Shown: positions 28,810 to 40,462, numbered from the stretch's first letter. The stretch is DNA of 64,000 nucleotides from Sorangium cellulosum (GCF_004135735.1 NZ_CP012670.1:8386501-8450500), one strand, 5' to 3'. The notes: a model not told the origin generated them from the letters alone. Numbers and translations are program-made.

Positions 28810-31458
28810 ATGGGAAAGAACCTTCTCGTCATCAATGTGGACATCCGCGAGACTCGCGTCGCGCTGATCGAAAACGGGATCATCGCTGAGCTGCATCTCG
28901 AGCGGGAGAGCTCCAAGGGGACGCTCGGAAACATCTACCTCGGCAAGGTCAGCCGCGTACTGCCCGGAATGCAGGCCGCGTTCATCGACGTGGGGCTCGA
29001 GCGAGCAGCCTTCCTGCACGTCGAGGATCTCATCCGGCCCGACGATTTCGAGGCGTACCTGGCCGGACACCGCCGCCCAGCCGAGGAGGAACGCACCTCC
29101 TCGCGGGGCCGCGCCGCGCGCGTCAGCGAGGCGCCCGGGCCCGAAGAAGAGGAGGAGTACGCGGCGCACGAGCTCGCCAGCGCGGAAGCCGCGCCCGAGA
29201 GCCCCGCCGCAACGGCCGAGCCTCACGAACCCGAGGAGGGGACGGACTCCAGCGCCGAGCGGGGATTCGCGGCGGAGGGCACGCGCGAGGGCGCGAGCGA
29301 CGTGCCGATCGAGCTGCCCACGGCGCTCGATGTGCTCGGCAGCCCCTCCGGACAGGCGTTCGCTGGCGTCGGGACGATGGTGGCGCTCGACGACGCCGAG
29401 GAAGAGCCGGAGACCGACAGCGGACAGGAGAGCGCGGAGACGGACGACGACGAGGAGCTGGTCGCGCCTCCTCGCGGCGACGTCGACGAGGCGGAGGCCG
29501 CCGAGGTGGAAGGCGAGGACGATCTCGATGCGCCCGCCCACGACGTCGAGCCGGCGTCCCCATCGCTGGACGAGACGGCCTCCGCGTGGGGCGCGGCCAG
29601 GGAGCCCGCCGAGGTCCTGAGCGACGCGGCGAGCACGGCGAACGAGGCGGAGCGCGGAGAGGCGGAGACGCCGGCGGAGCGCACGCCGGATACGCCCGTC
29701 GCGCAGGGCGTCGCCGGTGCGTGGCCGGCCGAGCAGGAGGAGGGCGGGCCGCCGTCGCCCGAGGGCGCGGCCATCGCGGCGGGGACGCCGGGCGAGGACG
29801 AGGTGCCGCCGGCGGCGCGGGCGCGCAGCGGAAGGTCGCGCGGACGGCGCGATGCGCGCGTGCGACGGTCGGGACGGACGCGCGATCGGCGCGCCAACCT
29901 GGAAGGCGGCGGCGCCGCGGCCGAGGCAGCGCCGGTGGAGATGCGTGAGGCGCGTGAGGCGCCGCGCGAGGCGCGTGAGACACCACGCGAAGGGCGCGAG
30001 GCGCGCGAAGGGCGCGAGGCGCCGCGCGAAGGGCGCGAGGCGCCGCGCGAAGGGCGCGAGGCGCGCGATCGAGGTGGGCGAGGGCAGCAGGGTGGACGCG
30101 ATGGGCGCGACCGCGAGCAACGCGGGCGCGATCAGCGCGGCCGGGAGCGCGGACGCGAGCCACCGCGGGACGGCAAGGGCAAGGGCGCCGCGCGGGGCCA
30201 GCAGAGCGCGCGGAGCTGGCAGAACGAGCCGCCGCGCATCTCGAAGTCGACGCCCATCCGCGAGGTCGTCCGCGAGGGGCAGGAGGTCATCGTCCAGATC
30301 TCGAAGGAGCCGATCGGGACCAAGGGCGCGCGGGTCACGAGCCATATCTCGCTGCCCGGTCGCTACGTCGTGTACCTGCCGACCGTCGACCATATCGGGA
30401 TCTCCAAGCGGATCGGCTCGGAGAAGGAGCGCTCCCGGCTGCGCGAGGCGATCGAGGCGATGAAGCCCCCCCAGGGCGGGCTCATCGTGCGCACCCTCGC
30501 CGAGGGCCTCACGAAGAAGCAGCTCAAGGCCGACGTCGGCTACCTCGTGCGCCTCTGGGGCGAGGTCGCGAAGAAGCGCGAGAGCGGCGTGAAGGCGCCG
30601 ACGGTGCTCTACACCGAGCTCGATCTGGTGCTGAAGACCGCCCGCGACCTCTTCACCGACGACATCGAGAAGATCGTGATCGACGACCGCGAGGAGTACA
30701 TCCGGCTGCGGCGCTTCGTCGAGATGTTCATGCCCGAGCGGGCCGACGCCGTGGAGCTCTACGAGGGGACGGAGCCGATCTTCGACGCCTACGGGATCGA
30801 GGACGAGATCCAGCGCGCGCTGTCGCGCAAGGTCCCGCTCCCGTCGGGGGGGCACCTGATCATCGATCAGGCCGAGGCGCTCACCGCGATCGACGTGAAC
30901 ACGGGGCGCTTCGTCGGCAAGGGCTCGAAGGACCTCGAGGAGACGATCCTGACGACGAACCTCGAGGCGGTCGAGGAGATCGCCTATCAGCTCCGGTTCC
31001 GCAACATCGGCGGGCTGATCATCCTCGACCTCATCGACATGGAGCGCGCCCAGAACCGGGAGAAGGTGCGGCGCCGCCTCGAGGAGCTGCTCGCCAGGGA
31101 CAAGGCCAAGACCACGCTGAACCGGATCTCCGACCTCGGCCTGATCGAGATGACCCGGAAGCGGACGCGCGAGAGCCTCGGGCGGACGATCCTGGAGCCC
31201 TGCTTCTACTGCGACGGCACGGGGCAGCTGCAATCCAAGCAGACCATCGCCTACGAGATCCTGCGGCAGATCCGTCGTGAACGGATGAACTTGCCCGGCT
31301 ACTCGGTGGTGGTCAACGCGCACCCGGCGGTGATCGATCTCCTGAAGAACGACGAGCGCATCGCCGTGCAGGAGGCGGAGCGGCTGTTCCAGCGCCGGAT
31401 CGATCTCGTGCCCCGAAAGGAGTACCACCTCGAGCAGTTCGATCTGCAAGGCAGGTAA
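28810..31458 (+). CDS. rng: RNase E/G-family endoribonuclease with long insertion in the S1 domain
   Basis: An 882-residue single-strand-specific RNase for rRNA processing and mRNA decay. The N-terminus (MGKNLLVINVDIRETRVALI) and first half of the S1 domain (LGKVSRVLPGMQAAFIDVGLERAAFLHV, residues 44-71) are canonical. Then about 380 residues of low complexity (90-472), acidic first and Arg/Glu-repeat-rich later, intervene before the S1 domain resumes at REGQEVIVQISKEPIGTKG and SLPGRYVVYLP. The catalytic core is intact (IIDQAEALTAIDVNTGRF with the metal-binding Asp, LIILDLIDM), as is the zinc-link CFYCDGTG. No C-terminal scaffold follows. ATG 28810 was chosen by homology; an in-frame ATG at 28753 exists. 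rng versus rne is a naming choice. Confidence 0.94.
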   Translation: MGKNLLVINVDIRETRVALIENGIIAELHLERESSKGTLGNIYLGKVSRVLPGMQAAFIDVGLERAAFLHVEDLIRPDDFEAYLAGHRRPAEEERTSSRGRAARVSEAPGPEEEEEYAAHELASAEAAPESPAATAEPHEPEEGTDSSAERGFAAEGTREGASDVPIELPTALDVLGSPSGQAFAGVGTMVALDDAEEEPETDSGQESAETDDDEELVAPPRGDVDEAEAAEVEGEDDLDAPAHDVEPASPSLDETASAWGAAREPAEVLSDAASTANEAERGEAETPAERTPDTPVAQGVAGAWPAEQEEGGPPSPEGAAIAAGTPGEDEVPPAARARSGRSRGRRDARVRRSGRTRDRRANLEGGGAAAEAAPVEMREAREAPREARETPREGREAREGREAPREGREAPREGREARDRGGRGQQGGRDGRDREQRGRDQRGRERGREPPRDGKGKGAARGQQSARSWQNEPPRISKSTPIREVVREGQEVIVQISKEPIGTKGARVTSHISLPGRYVVYLPTVDHIGISKRIGSEKERSRLREAIEAMKPPQGGLIVRTLAEGLTKKQLKADVGYLVRLWGEVAKKRESGVKAPTVLYTELDLVLKTARDLFTDDIEKIVIDDREEYIRLRRFVEMFMPERADAVELYEGTEPIFDAYGIEDEIQRALSRKVPLPSGGHLIIDQAEALTAIDVNTGRFVGKGSKDLEETILTTNLEAVEEIAYQLRFRNIGGLIILDLIDMERAQNREKVRRRLEELLARDKAKTTLNRISDLGLIEMTRKRTRESLGRTILEPCFYCDGTGQLQSKQTIAYEILRQIRRERMNLPGYSVVVNAHPAVIDLLKNDERIAVQEAERLFQRRIDLVPRKEYHLEQFDLQGR
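29944..30068 (+). repeat. Arg/Glu-coding repeat (21-bp unit) in the RNase insertion
   Basis: A run of related units, clearest as 21-base copies coding PREGREA (about 30001-30068), with shorter REA/REG variants before them. It lies inside the disordered insertion of the RNase E/G gene. Confidence 0.85.
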
Positions 31459-31464
31459 GACGCC

Positions 31465-31833
31465 ATGGCCGAAGATCAAGGTTCTCCGGAGAGCAGCGGG
31501 GGCGAGGCGATGACGGGGCGCAGGGAAGAGCGCGTCACCATCAACAAGGAGTTCGAGTCCTACGACGCGTTCATCAACGAGTACGTCACGAATATCTCGC
31601 GCACCGGCGTGTTCGTGCGCTCGAAGACGCCGCTCGCGGTCGGGACGAAGGTGAACCTCCGGTTCACCGTGATCATGGACGATATCGAGACGGTCGAGGG
31701 CGTCGGCGAGGTCGTGCGCGTGCACGACGATCCGCAGGGGATGGGGGTCGTGTTCACCGAGCTGTCGAGCTACTCGAAGGGGCTCATCGACAAGCTCCTG
31801 ACCAGCCAGGGGCACCGCGCCTCCAGGGACTAG
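31465..31833 (+). CDS. PilZ-domain protein
   Basis: A 122-residue single-domain PilZ protein of the short myxobacterial type: NISRTGVFVRS (core of the D/NxSxxG motif), then VGTKVNLRFTV, EGVGEVVRVHD and GMGVVFTEL. The upstream RxxxR c-di-GMP-binding element is only partly matched (GRREERVTIN), so ligand binding is uncertain. Known relatives act in motility, pili or exopolysaccharide control. It starts 6 bases after the RNase E/G stop and is followed 16 bases later by ribE, so it is within the same operon. Confidence 0.87.
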   Translation: MAEDQGSPESSGGEAMTGRREERVTINKEFESYDAFINEYVTNISRTGVFVRSKTPLAVGTKVNLRFTVIMDDIETVEGVGEVVRVHDDPQGMGVVFTELSSYSKGLIDKLLTSQGHRASRD

Positions 31834-31849
31834 GCAGAGGCGCACCGCG

Positions 31850-32593
31850 ATGTTCACGGGGCTCGTCGAGTCGATCGGGATCCTCCGCCGCAGGAGCGGC
31901 AGCGCCGTGGCCCGCGCGCTCATCGAGACGAGCCTCGGGTCGCTGTCGCTCGGCGAGTCCGTGAGCGTGAACGGCGCCTGCCTCACCGTCGATCGCATCG
32001 CGCCCGGCGGGTTCGAGTGCGACATGTCCTCGGAGACGCTCGATCGCACCACGCTCGGGGCGTTGCCGGCCGGCGCGCGGGTCCACCTCGAGCGCGCGAC
32101 GCCGCTCGGCGCGCGGATGGGCGGGCACGTGGTGCTGGGCCACGTGGACGGGCTGGGCCGCGTCCTCGCGCAGTCGCGCGCCGGCGACGCGCTCCGCCTC
32201 GCGGTGAGCGCGCCCCCCGATCTCTCGCCGTTCCTGGCTCCCAAGGGCTCCATCGCCATCGACGGCGTGAGCCTCACGCTCAACGCGGTGTCCGCGCCGG
32301 ACTCCGGCGAGCTCCGGTTCGAGGTGATGCTCGTGCCGCACACCCTCGGTCGAACGCTCCTCGGCGCGCTGCGCCCCGGCGCGGCCGTCAACCTTGAAGT
32401 TGACGTGCTCGCGCGCTACGTGGCGCGGACGCTCGAGGTCGCAGCGCTCGCCGGTCTGCGGAGCCTCTCGAGCACGGGCGCGCGCGAAGGCGACGCCTCT
32501 GCCGAGCGCGACGAAGAGCGCGGAAATACGGGAGAGCATGCGGATCACGACGAACGACTCCTCGCAAAGCTGCGCGCGGGGGGATTCTGCTGA
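31850..32593 (+). CDS. ribE: Riboflavin synthase, alpha subunit
   Basis: Riboflavin synthase dismutates two 6,7-dimethyl-8-ribityllumazine molecules into riboflavin. The 247-residue product has the duplicated beta-barrel with MFTGLVESIG at the N-terminus, VNGACLTVD, GGHVVLGHVDGLG and the second repeat IDGVSLTLN, VMLVPHTLGRT and NLEVDVLARYV. The last 45 residues are a charged tail beyond the usual trimerisation helix. It is the first riboflavin gene of the operon, 16 bases after the PilZ gene; ribB follows closely. Confidence 0.97.
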   Translation: MFTGLVESIGILRRRSGSAVARALIETSLGSLSLGESVSVNGACLTVDRIAPGGFECDMSSETLDRTTLGALPAGARVHLERATPLGARMGGHVVLGHVDGLGRVLAQSRAGDALRLAVSAPPDLSPFLAPKGSIAIDGVSLTLNAVSAPDSGELRFEVMLVPHTLGRTLLGALRPGAAVNLEVDVLARYVARTLEVAALAGLRSLSSTGAREGDASAERDEERGNTGEHADHDERLLAKLRAGGFC

Positions 32594-32630
32594 GGTGCAG
32601 TCGGCCTCGAGCGTCGCGCTCGGTCAGGAC

Positions 32631-33818
32631 ATGAGCGCTGGGGGTCCGATGCATCATCGGTTGACCATCGACAAGGCGGTGCTCGATCGCGTGAACACGG
32701 CGCTCGATCACATCCGCGCCGGCAAGATGGTGATCCTGGTCGACGACGAGGATCGCGAGAACGAGGGGGACCTCTGCATGGCGGCGGAGGCGGTGACCCC
32801 CGAGGCCATCAATTTCATGGCGATGCACGGCCGCGGCCTCATCTGCCTCGCCCTCGACGAGGAGCAGGTCGCGCGCCTCGAGCTGCCGATGATGTCGGCG
32901 CCGGGGCGGAACGGGCCGCCGCTCGGCACCGCCTTCACCGTGAGCATCGAGGCGCGCACGGGGGTGACGACGGGGATCAGCGCCGCCGATCGGGCGCGCA
33001 CGATCCAGGTCGCGATCGCGCGCGACGCCAGGCCCGAGGATCTCGTCACGCCGGGGCACGTCTTCCCGCTGAAGGCGCGGCGCGGCGGCGTGCTCGTGCG
33101 GACAGGGCAGACCGAGGGGTCCGTGGACCTCGCGCGGCTCGCCGGGATGCGCCCGGCCGGGGTCATCTGCGAGATCATGAACGACGACGGCAGCATGGCC
33201 CGCATGCCGGACCTCGAGGTGTTCGCCGCGAAGCACGGCCTCCTCATCGTGACGGTCGCGGACCTCATCCAGTACCGCCTCCAGACCGAGCGGCTCGTCC
33301 GGCGCGTGAGCGAGCGCGCGCTGCGGATCGACCTCACGGGCACGGAGTGGACCGCCTACGTCTACGAGGTCATCAACGAGCCGAGGCAGTTCCTCGCGCT
33401 GACGAAGGGCACGGTCGCGACGCCGGACCCCATCCTGTGCCGCGTGCACTCCGGCTCGATCGTCGCGGACCTCTTCAGCTCGACGCCCTTCGACGGCGGG
33501 TCGAACCTGCGCGAGGCGCTCCTCGCGATCGAGAGCGCCGGCGTGGGGGTGGTCGTCTACATCCCCTCGCGCGGGGATCTGGGCCGCGAGCTGGAGGTGC
33601 TGCGGGGCACGGGCGCCGCGGAGAGCGCGCCCGTGCTGCAGGCGCAGCAGCCGGGGAGGCTGCGGGAGTTCGGCCTCGGAGCGCAGGTCCTGGCGGACCT
33701 CGGGGTGCAGCAGATCCGGCTGCTCACGAACAGCCAGCCGAAGATCGTCGGGCTCACCGGGTTCGGGCTCACGGTGACCGAGCGGGTGCCGCTCGTCTCG
33801 ATGAAGGTCGAGGCCTGA
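32631..33818 (+). CDS. ribB: 3,4-dihydroxy-2-butanone-4-phosphate synthase fused to a degenerate GTP cyclohydrolase II-like domain
   Basis: The N-terminal half (about 1-210) is RibB, which makes the four-carbon precursor from ribulose 5-phosphate: DDEDRENEGDL (metal/substrate loop), FMAMHGRGLICLAL, TAFTVSIEA, ATPGHVFPL-type motif (LVTPGHVFPL) and GVICEIMNDDG. The C-terminal half (about 225-395) has the GTP cyclohydrolase II fold, but the zinc site is gone: where RibA has three Cys around a CLTGD..CDC motif, this reads HSGSIVADLFSSTPFDGG. It is thus RibB-X rather than a working RibBA, by sequence. The start could also be ATG 32649 or GTG 32595. RibD and a true RibA must be elsewhere. Confidence 0.93.
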   Translation: MSAGGPMHHRLTIDKAVLDRVNTALDHIRAGKMVILVDDEDRENEGDLCMAAEAVTPEAINFMAMHGRGLICLALDEEQVARLELPMMSAPGRNGPPLGTAFTVSIEARTGVTTGISAADRARTIQVAIARDARPEDLVTPGHVFPLKARRGGVLVRTGQTEGSVDLARLAGMRPAGVICEIMNDDGSMARMPDLEVFAAKHGLLIVTVADLIQYRLQTERLVRRVSERALRIDLTGTEWTAYVYEVINEPRQFLALTKGTVATPDPILCRVHSGSIVADLFSSTPFDGGSNLREALLAIESAGVGVVVYIPSRGDLGRELEVLRGTGAAESAPVLQAQQPGRLREFGLGAQVLADLGVQQIRLLTNSQPKIVGLTGFGLTVTERVPLVSMKVEA

Positions 33819-33912
33819 GGAGCCGATGCGCTGAGAGCAGAGCGCTCGGACGAGGATCGCGAGCGCACGCGCCGCGCCCCCCGCGCGGCCAGGGAGAGAG
33901 AGAGGACGGCGG

Positions 33913-34422
33913 ATGGCACAGCAAGCGGTCGGGCAAGCACAGCCTCGGATCATCGAAGGGAACCTGGTGGTCCCGCCGGGGGCGCGCTTCGCGCTCGTGG
34001 CGAGCCGCTTCAACCACTTCATCGTCGACCGCCTGGTCGAGGGCGCGCTCGACGCGATCGCGCGGCACGGCGGCGCGCTCGAGCGGACCTCCATCGTGCG
34101 CGTCCCGGGGGCGTGGGAGGTGCCCACGGTCGTGGGGCGGCTCGCGCACAAGAAGAGCGTCGACGCGATCATCGCGCTGGGCACCGTGATCCGCGGCTCA
34201 ACGCCGCATTTCGACTACGTGGCGGCCGAGGTCACGAAGGGGATCGCGGCCGTGTCGCTCCAGACGGGGCTGCCGGTCACGTTCGGGATCCTCACGACCG
34301 ACTCGATCGAGCAGGCGATCGAGCGGGCGGGCACGAAGCATGGCAACAAGGGCTGGGAGGCCGCCGTGAGCGCGATCGAGATGCTCGCGCTCGGCGCGTC
34401 GCTGGACGCCGCCGGCCTGTAG
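33913..34422 (+). CDS. ribH: 6,7-dimethyl-8-ribityllumazine synthase
   Basis: Lumazine synthase condenses the RibB product with the pyrimidinedione to give the substrate of RibE. The 169-residue protein has ALVASRFNHFIVDRLVEGA, the substrate-binding VPGAWEVPTVVGRLA, LGTVIRGSTPHFDYVA (with the catalytic His) and PVTFGILTTDSIEQAIERAG. The length is normal with a short N-terminal extension. The ATG follows a GGACGGCGG stretch. It sits between ribB (94 bases upstream) and nusB (16 bases downstream), the widespread ribH-nusB order. Confidence 0.98.
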   Translation: MAQQAVGQAQPRIIEGNLVVPPGARFALVASRFNHFIVDRLVEGALDAIARHGGALERTSIVRVPGAWEVPTVVGRLAHKKSVDAIIALGTVIRGSTPHFDYVAAEVTKGIAAVSLQTGLPVTFGILTTDSIEQAIERAGTKHGNKGWEAAVSAIEMLALGASLDAAGL

Positions 34423-34438
34423 ACGAAGGTTCCGAGAG

Positions 34439-34861
34439 ATGGGTGCGCGTTCGACTGGCCGCGAGGCGGCCTTGCAGATGCTGTTCGCGGTGGAGGCCGG
34501 CGGGAGCTCGGCGCCGCGCGTCGTCGCGGCCTACTGGCGCGAGACACCGGGGGACCCGGAGGGGCGCGCGTACGCGGACGAGGTGGTGCTCGGCGTCGCC
34601 AAGGACCTCGCCGCCGTGGACGAGGCGATCCGCAAGGCGAGCACCAACTGGCGCCTGGAGCGGATGGCCCGGGTGGATCGGAACGTCCTCCGGCTCGGCG
34701 CGTGGGAGCTCATGAACCACCCGGAGGTGCCGCGCGCGGTCATCCTCGACGAGGCGGTCGAGCTCGCGAAGCGCTTCGGCAGCGAGGAGAGCGGCGCGTT
34801 CGTGAACGGCGTGCTCGATCGGATCGCCGAGAACCTCGGCCGCGTCGACCGGGACCGCTGA
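34439..34861 (+). CDS. nusB: Transcription antitermination factor NusB
   Basis: NusB with S10 binds boxA RNA and supports antitermination, mainly on rRNA operons. The 140-residue product shows ARSTGREAALQMLFAVE, DRNVLRLGAWELM, VILDEAVELAKRFGSEESGAFVNGVLD, all typical. It is the last gene of the rib run, 16 bases after ribH, and ends at a hairpin shared with the convergent mutS2 gene. Confidence 0.97.
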   Translation: MGARSTGREAALQMLFAVEAGGSSAPRVVAAYWRETPGDPEGRAYADEVVLGVAKDLAAVDEAIRKASTNWRLERMARVDRNVLRLGAWELMNHPEVPRAVILDEAVELAKRFGSEESGAFVNGVLDRIAENLGRVDRDR

Positions 34862-34872
34862 GCGCCCGCGGC

Positions 34873-34896
34873 GCGCGGGGCCGACGTGCCCCGCGC
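34873..34896. terminator. Hairpin between convergent nusB and mutS2
   Basis: A perfect 9-bp stem (GCGCGGGGC / GCCCCGCGC) with a 6-base loop lies 11 bases after the nusB stop and 9 bases after the mutS2 stop on the other strand. Probably bidirectional; no T-run. Confidence 0.55.
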
Positions 34897-34905
34897 CCCG
34901 GCCGC

Positions 34906-37367
34906 TCACCACTTCAGCCAGGCGACCGTGACGCCGTCGCCGCCCTCGCCCGGGCCGCCCGGGCGGACGCGCGCCACGTAGGGGCTCGCGCGCAGCGCCT
35001 CGCGGACGGCGTCGCGCAGGGCGCCGGTGCCGTGCCCGTGGACGAAGAACGTCACCCTGCGGCCCGCGCCGAGCGAGCGATCGAGGAACTGCTCGGCCAT
35101 GGCGACCGCCTCGTGCGCGCGCAGGCCGCGCAGGTCGACGGTGTTCTCCGCCGTCTGGATCGGGACGTCCGGATCCGCGGCCGCGTCGAGCTCGACGCGG
35201 CGCTGCGGCTGCGGCGGCGCGGCGCCCGGCGGCGCGCCCGCGCCGCGCAGCTCGGCGATCGAGGTCGTGAGCTTGAGCGCCCCGGCGGCGACCCGGAGCT
35301 GGCCGCCGGAGAGGACCTCGACCACCTCGGCCTCGGCCCGCAGGCGGGGCACGTAGACGCGGGCGCCGACGCGGATGGCCGCCGGATCGACCGCCGGCCG
35401 CGCCGGCGGCTCGGCCTTCCGGCCGAGCTCGAGCTCGCCGCCCAGCGACATCTTCTGCCCCACCGCGTCCATGGCGCGCGCGGCCGCCCGCACGTCCTCC
35501 TCGGTGGGCTTGCCGCGCAGGCGCGCCTGCGCCGCCCGGAGGTCCTCGCGCGCGCGCTTGAGGCTCGCGAGCAGCGCCTCGCCCTCCCGCGTGATCACGG
35601 CGCGCTCCTTCTCCCGGAGCCGCGCGATCTCGCCCTCGAGCTCCCGCCGCTTCGAGCGCGAGGCGGCCGCCTCGCGCTCGGCGTCCGCGCGCGCGAGCTC
35701 GAGGGCGCGGCGCTCGGCCGAGAGCTTCTCGACCATCTGCTCGAAGGTGACCGCCTCCTTCGTGAGGAAGCGCTCGGCCCGCTCGAGCACGGTGCCCGGG
35801 ATCCCGAACTGCCGCGCGACGGCGAGCGCGCTCGAGGCGCCGGGCACGCCGACGACGAGCCGGAAGGTCGGGCTCATGGTGCCGAGATCGAAGCCCACGG
35901 AGGCGTTCTCGAAGCGCGGGTCGCCCAGCGCCAGCGCCTTCAGGCCCTCGTAGTGCGTGGTGCAGGCGACGGTGCCGCCGCGCGCGCAGAGCGAGTCGAG
36001 CACCGCCGCGGCGAGCGCCTCGCCCTCGCGCGGGTCGGTGCCGCCGGCGAGCTCGTCGAGCAGGACGAGGGCGCCGGGGCGCGTCTCGCCGAGGATCCGC
36101 CCGAGGTTCTTCACGTGGGCGCTGAAGGTCGACAGGTTCTTGTGGAGGTTCTGGTCGTCGCCGACGTCGGTCAGCACGACGTCGAACAGCGCGACGCGGG
36201 AGCCCTCCCTGGCCGCGACCGGCAGGCCCGCGCGGGCCATGAGCGCCGCGAGGCCGAGCGCCTTCAGGGCCACGGTCTTGCCGCCGGCGTTCGGCCCGGA
36301 GACGATCATGGCGCGGCCCGCGCTCACCGCGACGTCGCTCGGGACCACCTCCACGCCGTCGAGCGCGAGGAGCGGGTGGCGGCCGCCGATGAGCTCGAGC
36401 GAGGTCCGCCGCGCCGCGCCCTCCGGGGCGCCGCGGCCCCCGTCGAACGCGTCCCCCGGGACCTCGGGGAAGGCGAGGTCGAGGTCCTTCGCGAGCCGCG
36501 CCGAGGCGGCGCGCACGTCGGCGTGGGCCAGCGCGCGGGCGGCGGCCGCGACGCTCTCGATGTCCCCGGCGACCCGGGCCGTGAGCGCGGCGTAGATCGC
36601 CTGCTCCTCGCGCGCGACCTCCGCGTCGACCATCTTCATCCGGTTGCCGGCCTCGACGAGCGCGCGCGGCTCGACGAACACCGTGGCGCCGCTCGCGCTC
36701 GTCGCGTGGACGATCCCGGGGAAGCGCTCGTGCGCGTCGGAGCGCACCGGGAGCACGTAGCGCCCGTCGCGCTCGGTCCAGTAGCGGTCCTGGAGGATGT
36801 CCTCGTGCTTCTGGATGAGGTCCTCGAGGCGGCGCACGAGGCGCTCCCGCACCGCCCGGCGCTCCGCGCGCAGCGACTCGAGCTGCGGCGAGGCGCGGTC
36901 GGAGAGCGTGCCGTCCGGATCGAAGGCGAACGCGAGGTCGCGCGCGACGGCGTCGAGCTCGGGATCGACGGCGCAGGCCGCGTAGAGCGAGGGCGCGGCG
37001 TGGCGGCGGCCTTGCAGGTACTGCCGCAGCGTCCGCGCGGCCTCGAGCAGGCCGAGCACCGCGCGGAGCTCCTCGTTCGCGAGCGCGGCGCCGATGCGCG
37101 CCCGGTCGAGCGCGGCCTCGATCTCCGCGACGTCGCGCGTCGGCAACGGCTCGCCGGCGGCGTCGAGCTGGACCGCCTCGCGCACCTCCGCGAGCGCGGT
37201 GAGCGCCTCGGCGCGCGTCGCGGCGAACGGCAAGGCCCGCGCGAGCCGCTTGCCGGCGCGCGACGCGCAGCGCTCCGCGAGCGCCTCGAGGACGCGGTCC
37301 CACTCCAGGTCGGCGCGGGTCTTGGGCGGACAGGGGTCCGCGAGGGGCCCCTCGGGATCGTGTTCCA

Positions 37368-37368
<1 letters not shown>
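34906..37368 (-). CDS. mutS2: Endonuclease MutS2
   Basis: An 820-residue MutS-family ATPase without the mismatch-recognition domain. It has the core/lever part, Walker A SGPNAGGKT, the signature LSTFSAHVKNL, Walker B VLLDELAGGTDPREG, a long charged coiled-coil clamp region, and a C-terminal Smr nuclease domain (VDLRGLRAHEAV ... FFVHGHGTGALR). MutS2 is linked to suppression of recombination and, in Bacillus, to rescue of collided ribosomes. Its ATG overlaps the stop codon of the upstream regulator gene as TGATG, so translation is probably coupled. Confidence 0.96.
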
Positions 37369-39299
<1,931 letters not shown>

Positions 39300-39361
39300 C
39301 GAGCCCAGCATAGCAGGCGCGCCGCGACCCCACGCAGCCGTGTTGCCCGGCACACCGCGGC

Positions 39362-40462
39362 TTACCAGAGCTCTCCGATGAGGGTCGCGCCCATGCCGCC
39401 CCGGTAGGGCGTGAGCCCGCCGCCGAGCACGCGCGCGAACGGGGGACGGCTGCGCTCTTCCTGCTCGTTCAGGACGACGTCGCCGCCGCGGTCCGGCTTG
39501 CCCAGGAACACCGCGCCCGCGACGATGCCGAGGGCGCCGGCCGCGCCCTGGGCGATGAGGCCGCGGCGCGGGTCGTGATCGCTGCCGAGGTACGCGAAGT
39601 AGATGGGCAGCGAGATCACCGCGCCGAGGCCGAGGCCGCCCCACATCCAGGCGAGCTGATTCCACGACGGCGTCCACGCCGCGGACAGGCCGACCGCGCC
39701 CGCGGTCGCGACGTTGAACCCGATCAGGCCGCCGAGGGAGATGCTGTCGTTGGCCTCGCTGAAATCGCCGTTGCTGGCGGCGCCCCCGAACGCGCTGCCG
39801 ATGAGCGTGCCCCACACCGCGCTCGAGGCGATGAGCATGTTGGTCTGCGGCCTGGGCCGGAACAGATGATAGAACGCCCACCCCGCGGCCCCGCCCACCG
39901 TGGAGCCGATCACCTCCGACGTCGCGAGCCCGAGGAAGCCCCACTCCTCCCCCTCCTCCGCCGTGACGTACTGGTAGGAGGCCACGCCGAGCCCCTCGCC
40001 CGCGCCGATCACCATGCCCGTGGCGATCGCGGAGGGCATGCCGCGCGGCATCGGCGGCGCGTCGAGGAAGTAGACGCCCACCGGCGCGGCGACGCCGAGG
40101 AGCGCGGGCGCGATGAACTGCAGGCCCGGGTCGTCGATGCCGACGAGCGCGTCGAACCAGATGCCGGTCCCGACGCCGTAGGCCACCGACGTGGCGTAGA
40201 GATAGCCGACCTCGAGCGGCGTCGACTTCGGCCGGCTCGTCCTCCGCGGGGGCGGCGGGTACGCATAGCCGCCGTACGGCCCCGGAGCCTGGCCGTACTG
40301 GCCGCCGTAACCGTACTGGCCGCCGTACGCCCCGCCCTGCTGCCCCCCGTACGCCCCGCCCTGCTGCCCGCCGTAGGGCGCGCCGTACTGGGCGGAGGCC
40401 GTCCAGCTGACGCTCGACAGGAGGAGCGCGGAGGTGAGACCCACGAGGTGGCGCGTCTGCAT
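39362..40462 (-). CDS. Membrane-associated protein with Tyr/Gly/Gln-rich N-terminus
   Basis: A 366-residue protein I cannot assign to a family. A signal peptide (about 1-24, ending TASAQ) is followed by about 50 residues of YGGQQGGA-type repeats and a Pro stretch, then a series of small-residue hydrophobic segments (for example APALLGVAAPVGVYF, SAIATGMVIGAGEGLGVASY, GLGLGAVISLPIYFAYLG) that could be membrane helices or beta strands of an outer-membrane protein. It is transcribed after gpsA and before the sigma-54 activator on the same strand, 62 bases from the latter. Confidence 0.8.
   Translation of the reverse strand: MQTRHLVGLTSALLLSSVSWTASAQYGAPYGGQQGGAYGGQQGGAYGGQYGYGGQYGQAPGPYGGYAYPPPPRRTSRPKSTPLEVGYLYATSVAYGVGTGIWFDALVGIDDPGLQFIAPALLGVAAPVGVYFLDAPPMPRGMPSAIATGMVIGAGEGLGVASYQYVTAEEGEEWGFLGLATSEVIGSTVGGAAGWAFYHLFRPRPQTNMLIASSAVWGTLIGSAFGGAASNGDFSEANDSISLGGLIGFNVATAGAVGLSAAWTPSWNQLAWMWGGLGLGAVISLPIYFAYLGSDHDPRRGLIAQGAAGALGIVAGAVFLGKPDRGGDVVLNEQEERSRPPFARVLGGGLTPYRGGMGATLIGELW

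Noticed and set aside
31834..31850. FMN riboswitch before the riboflavin genes
   Set aside because: Only 16 bases separate the PilZ and ribE genes, and no RFN-type motif was seen there or before ribB or ribH.
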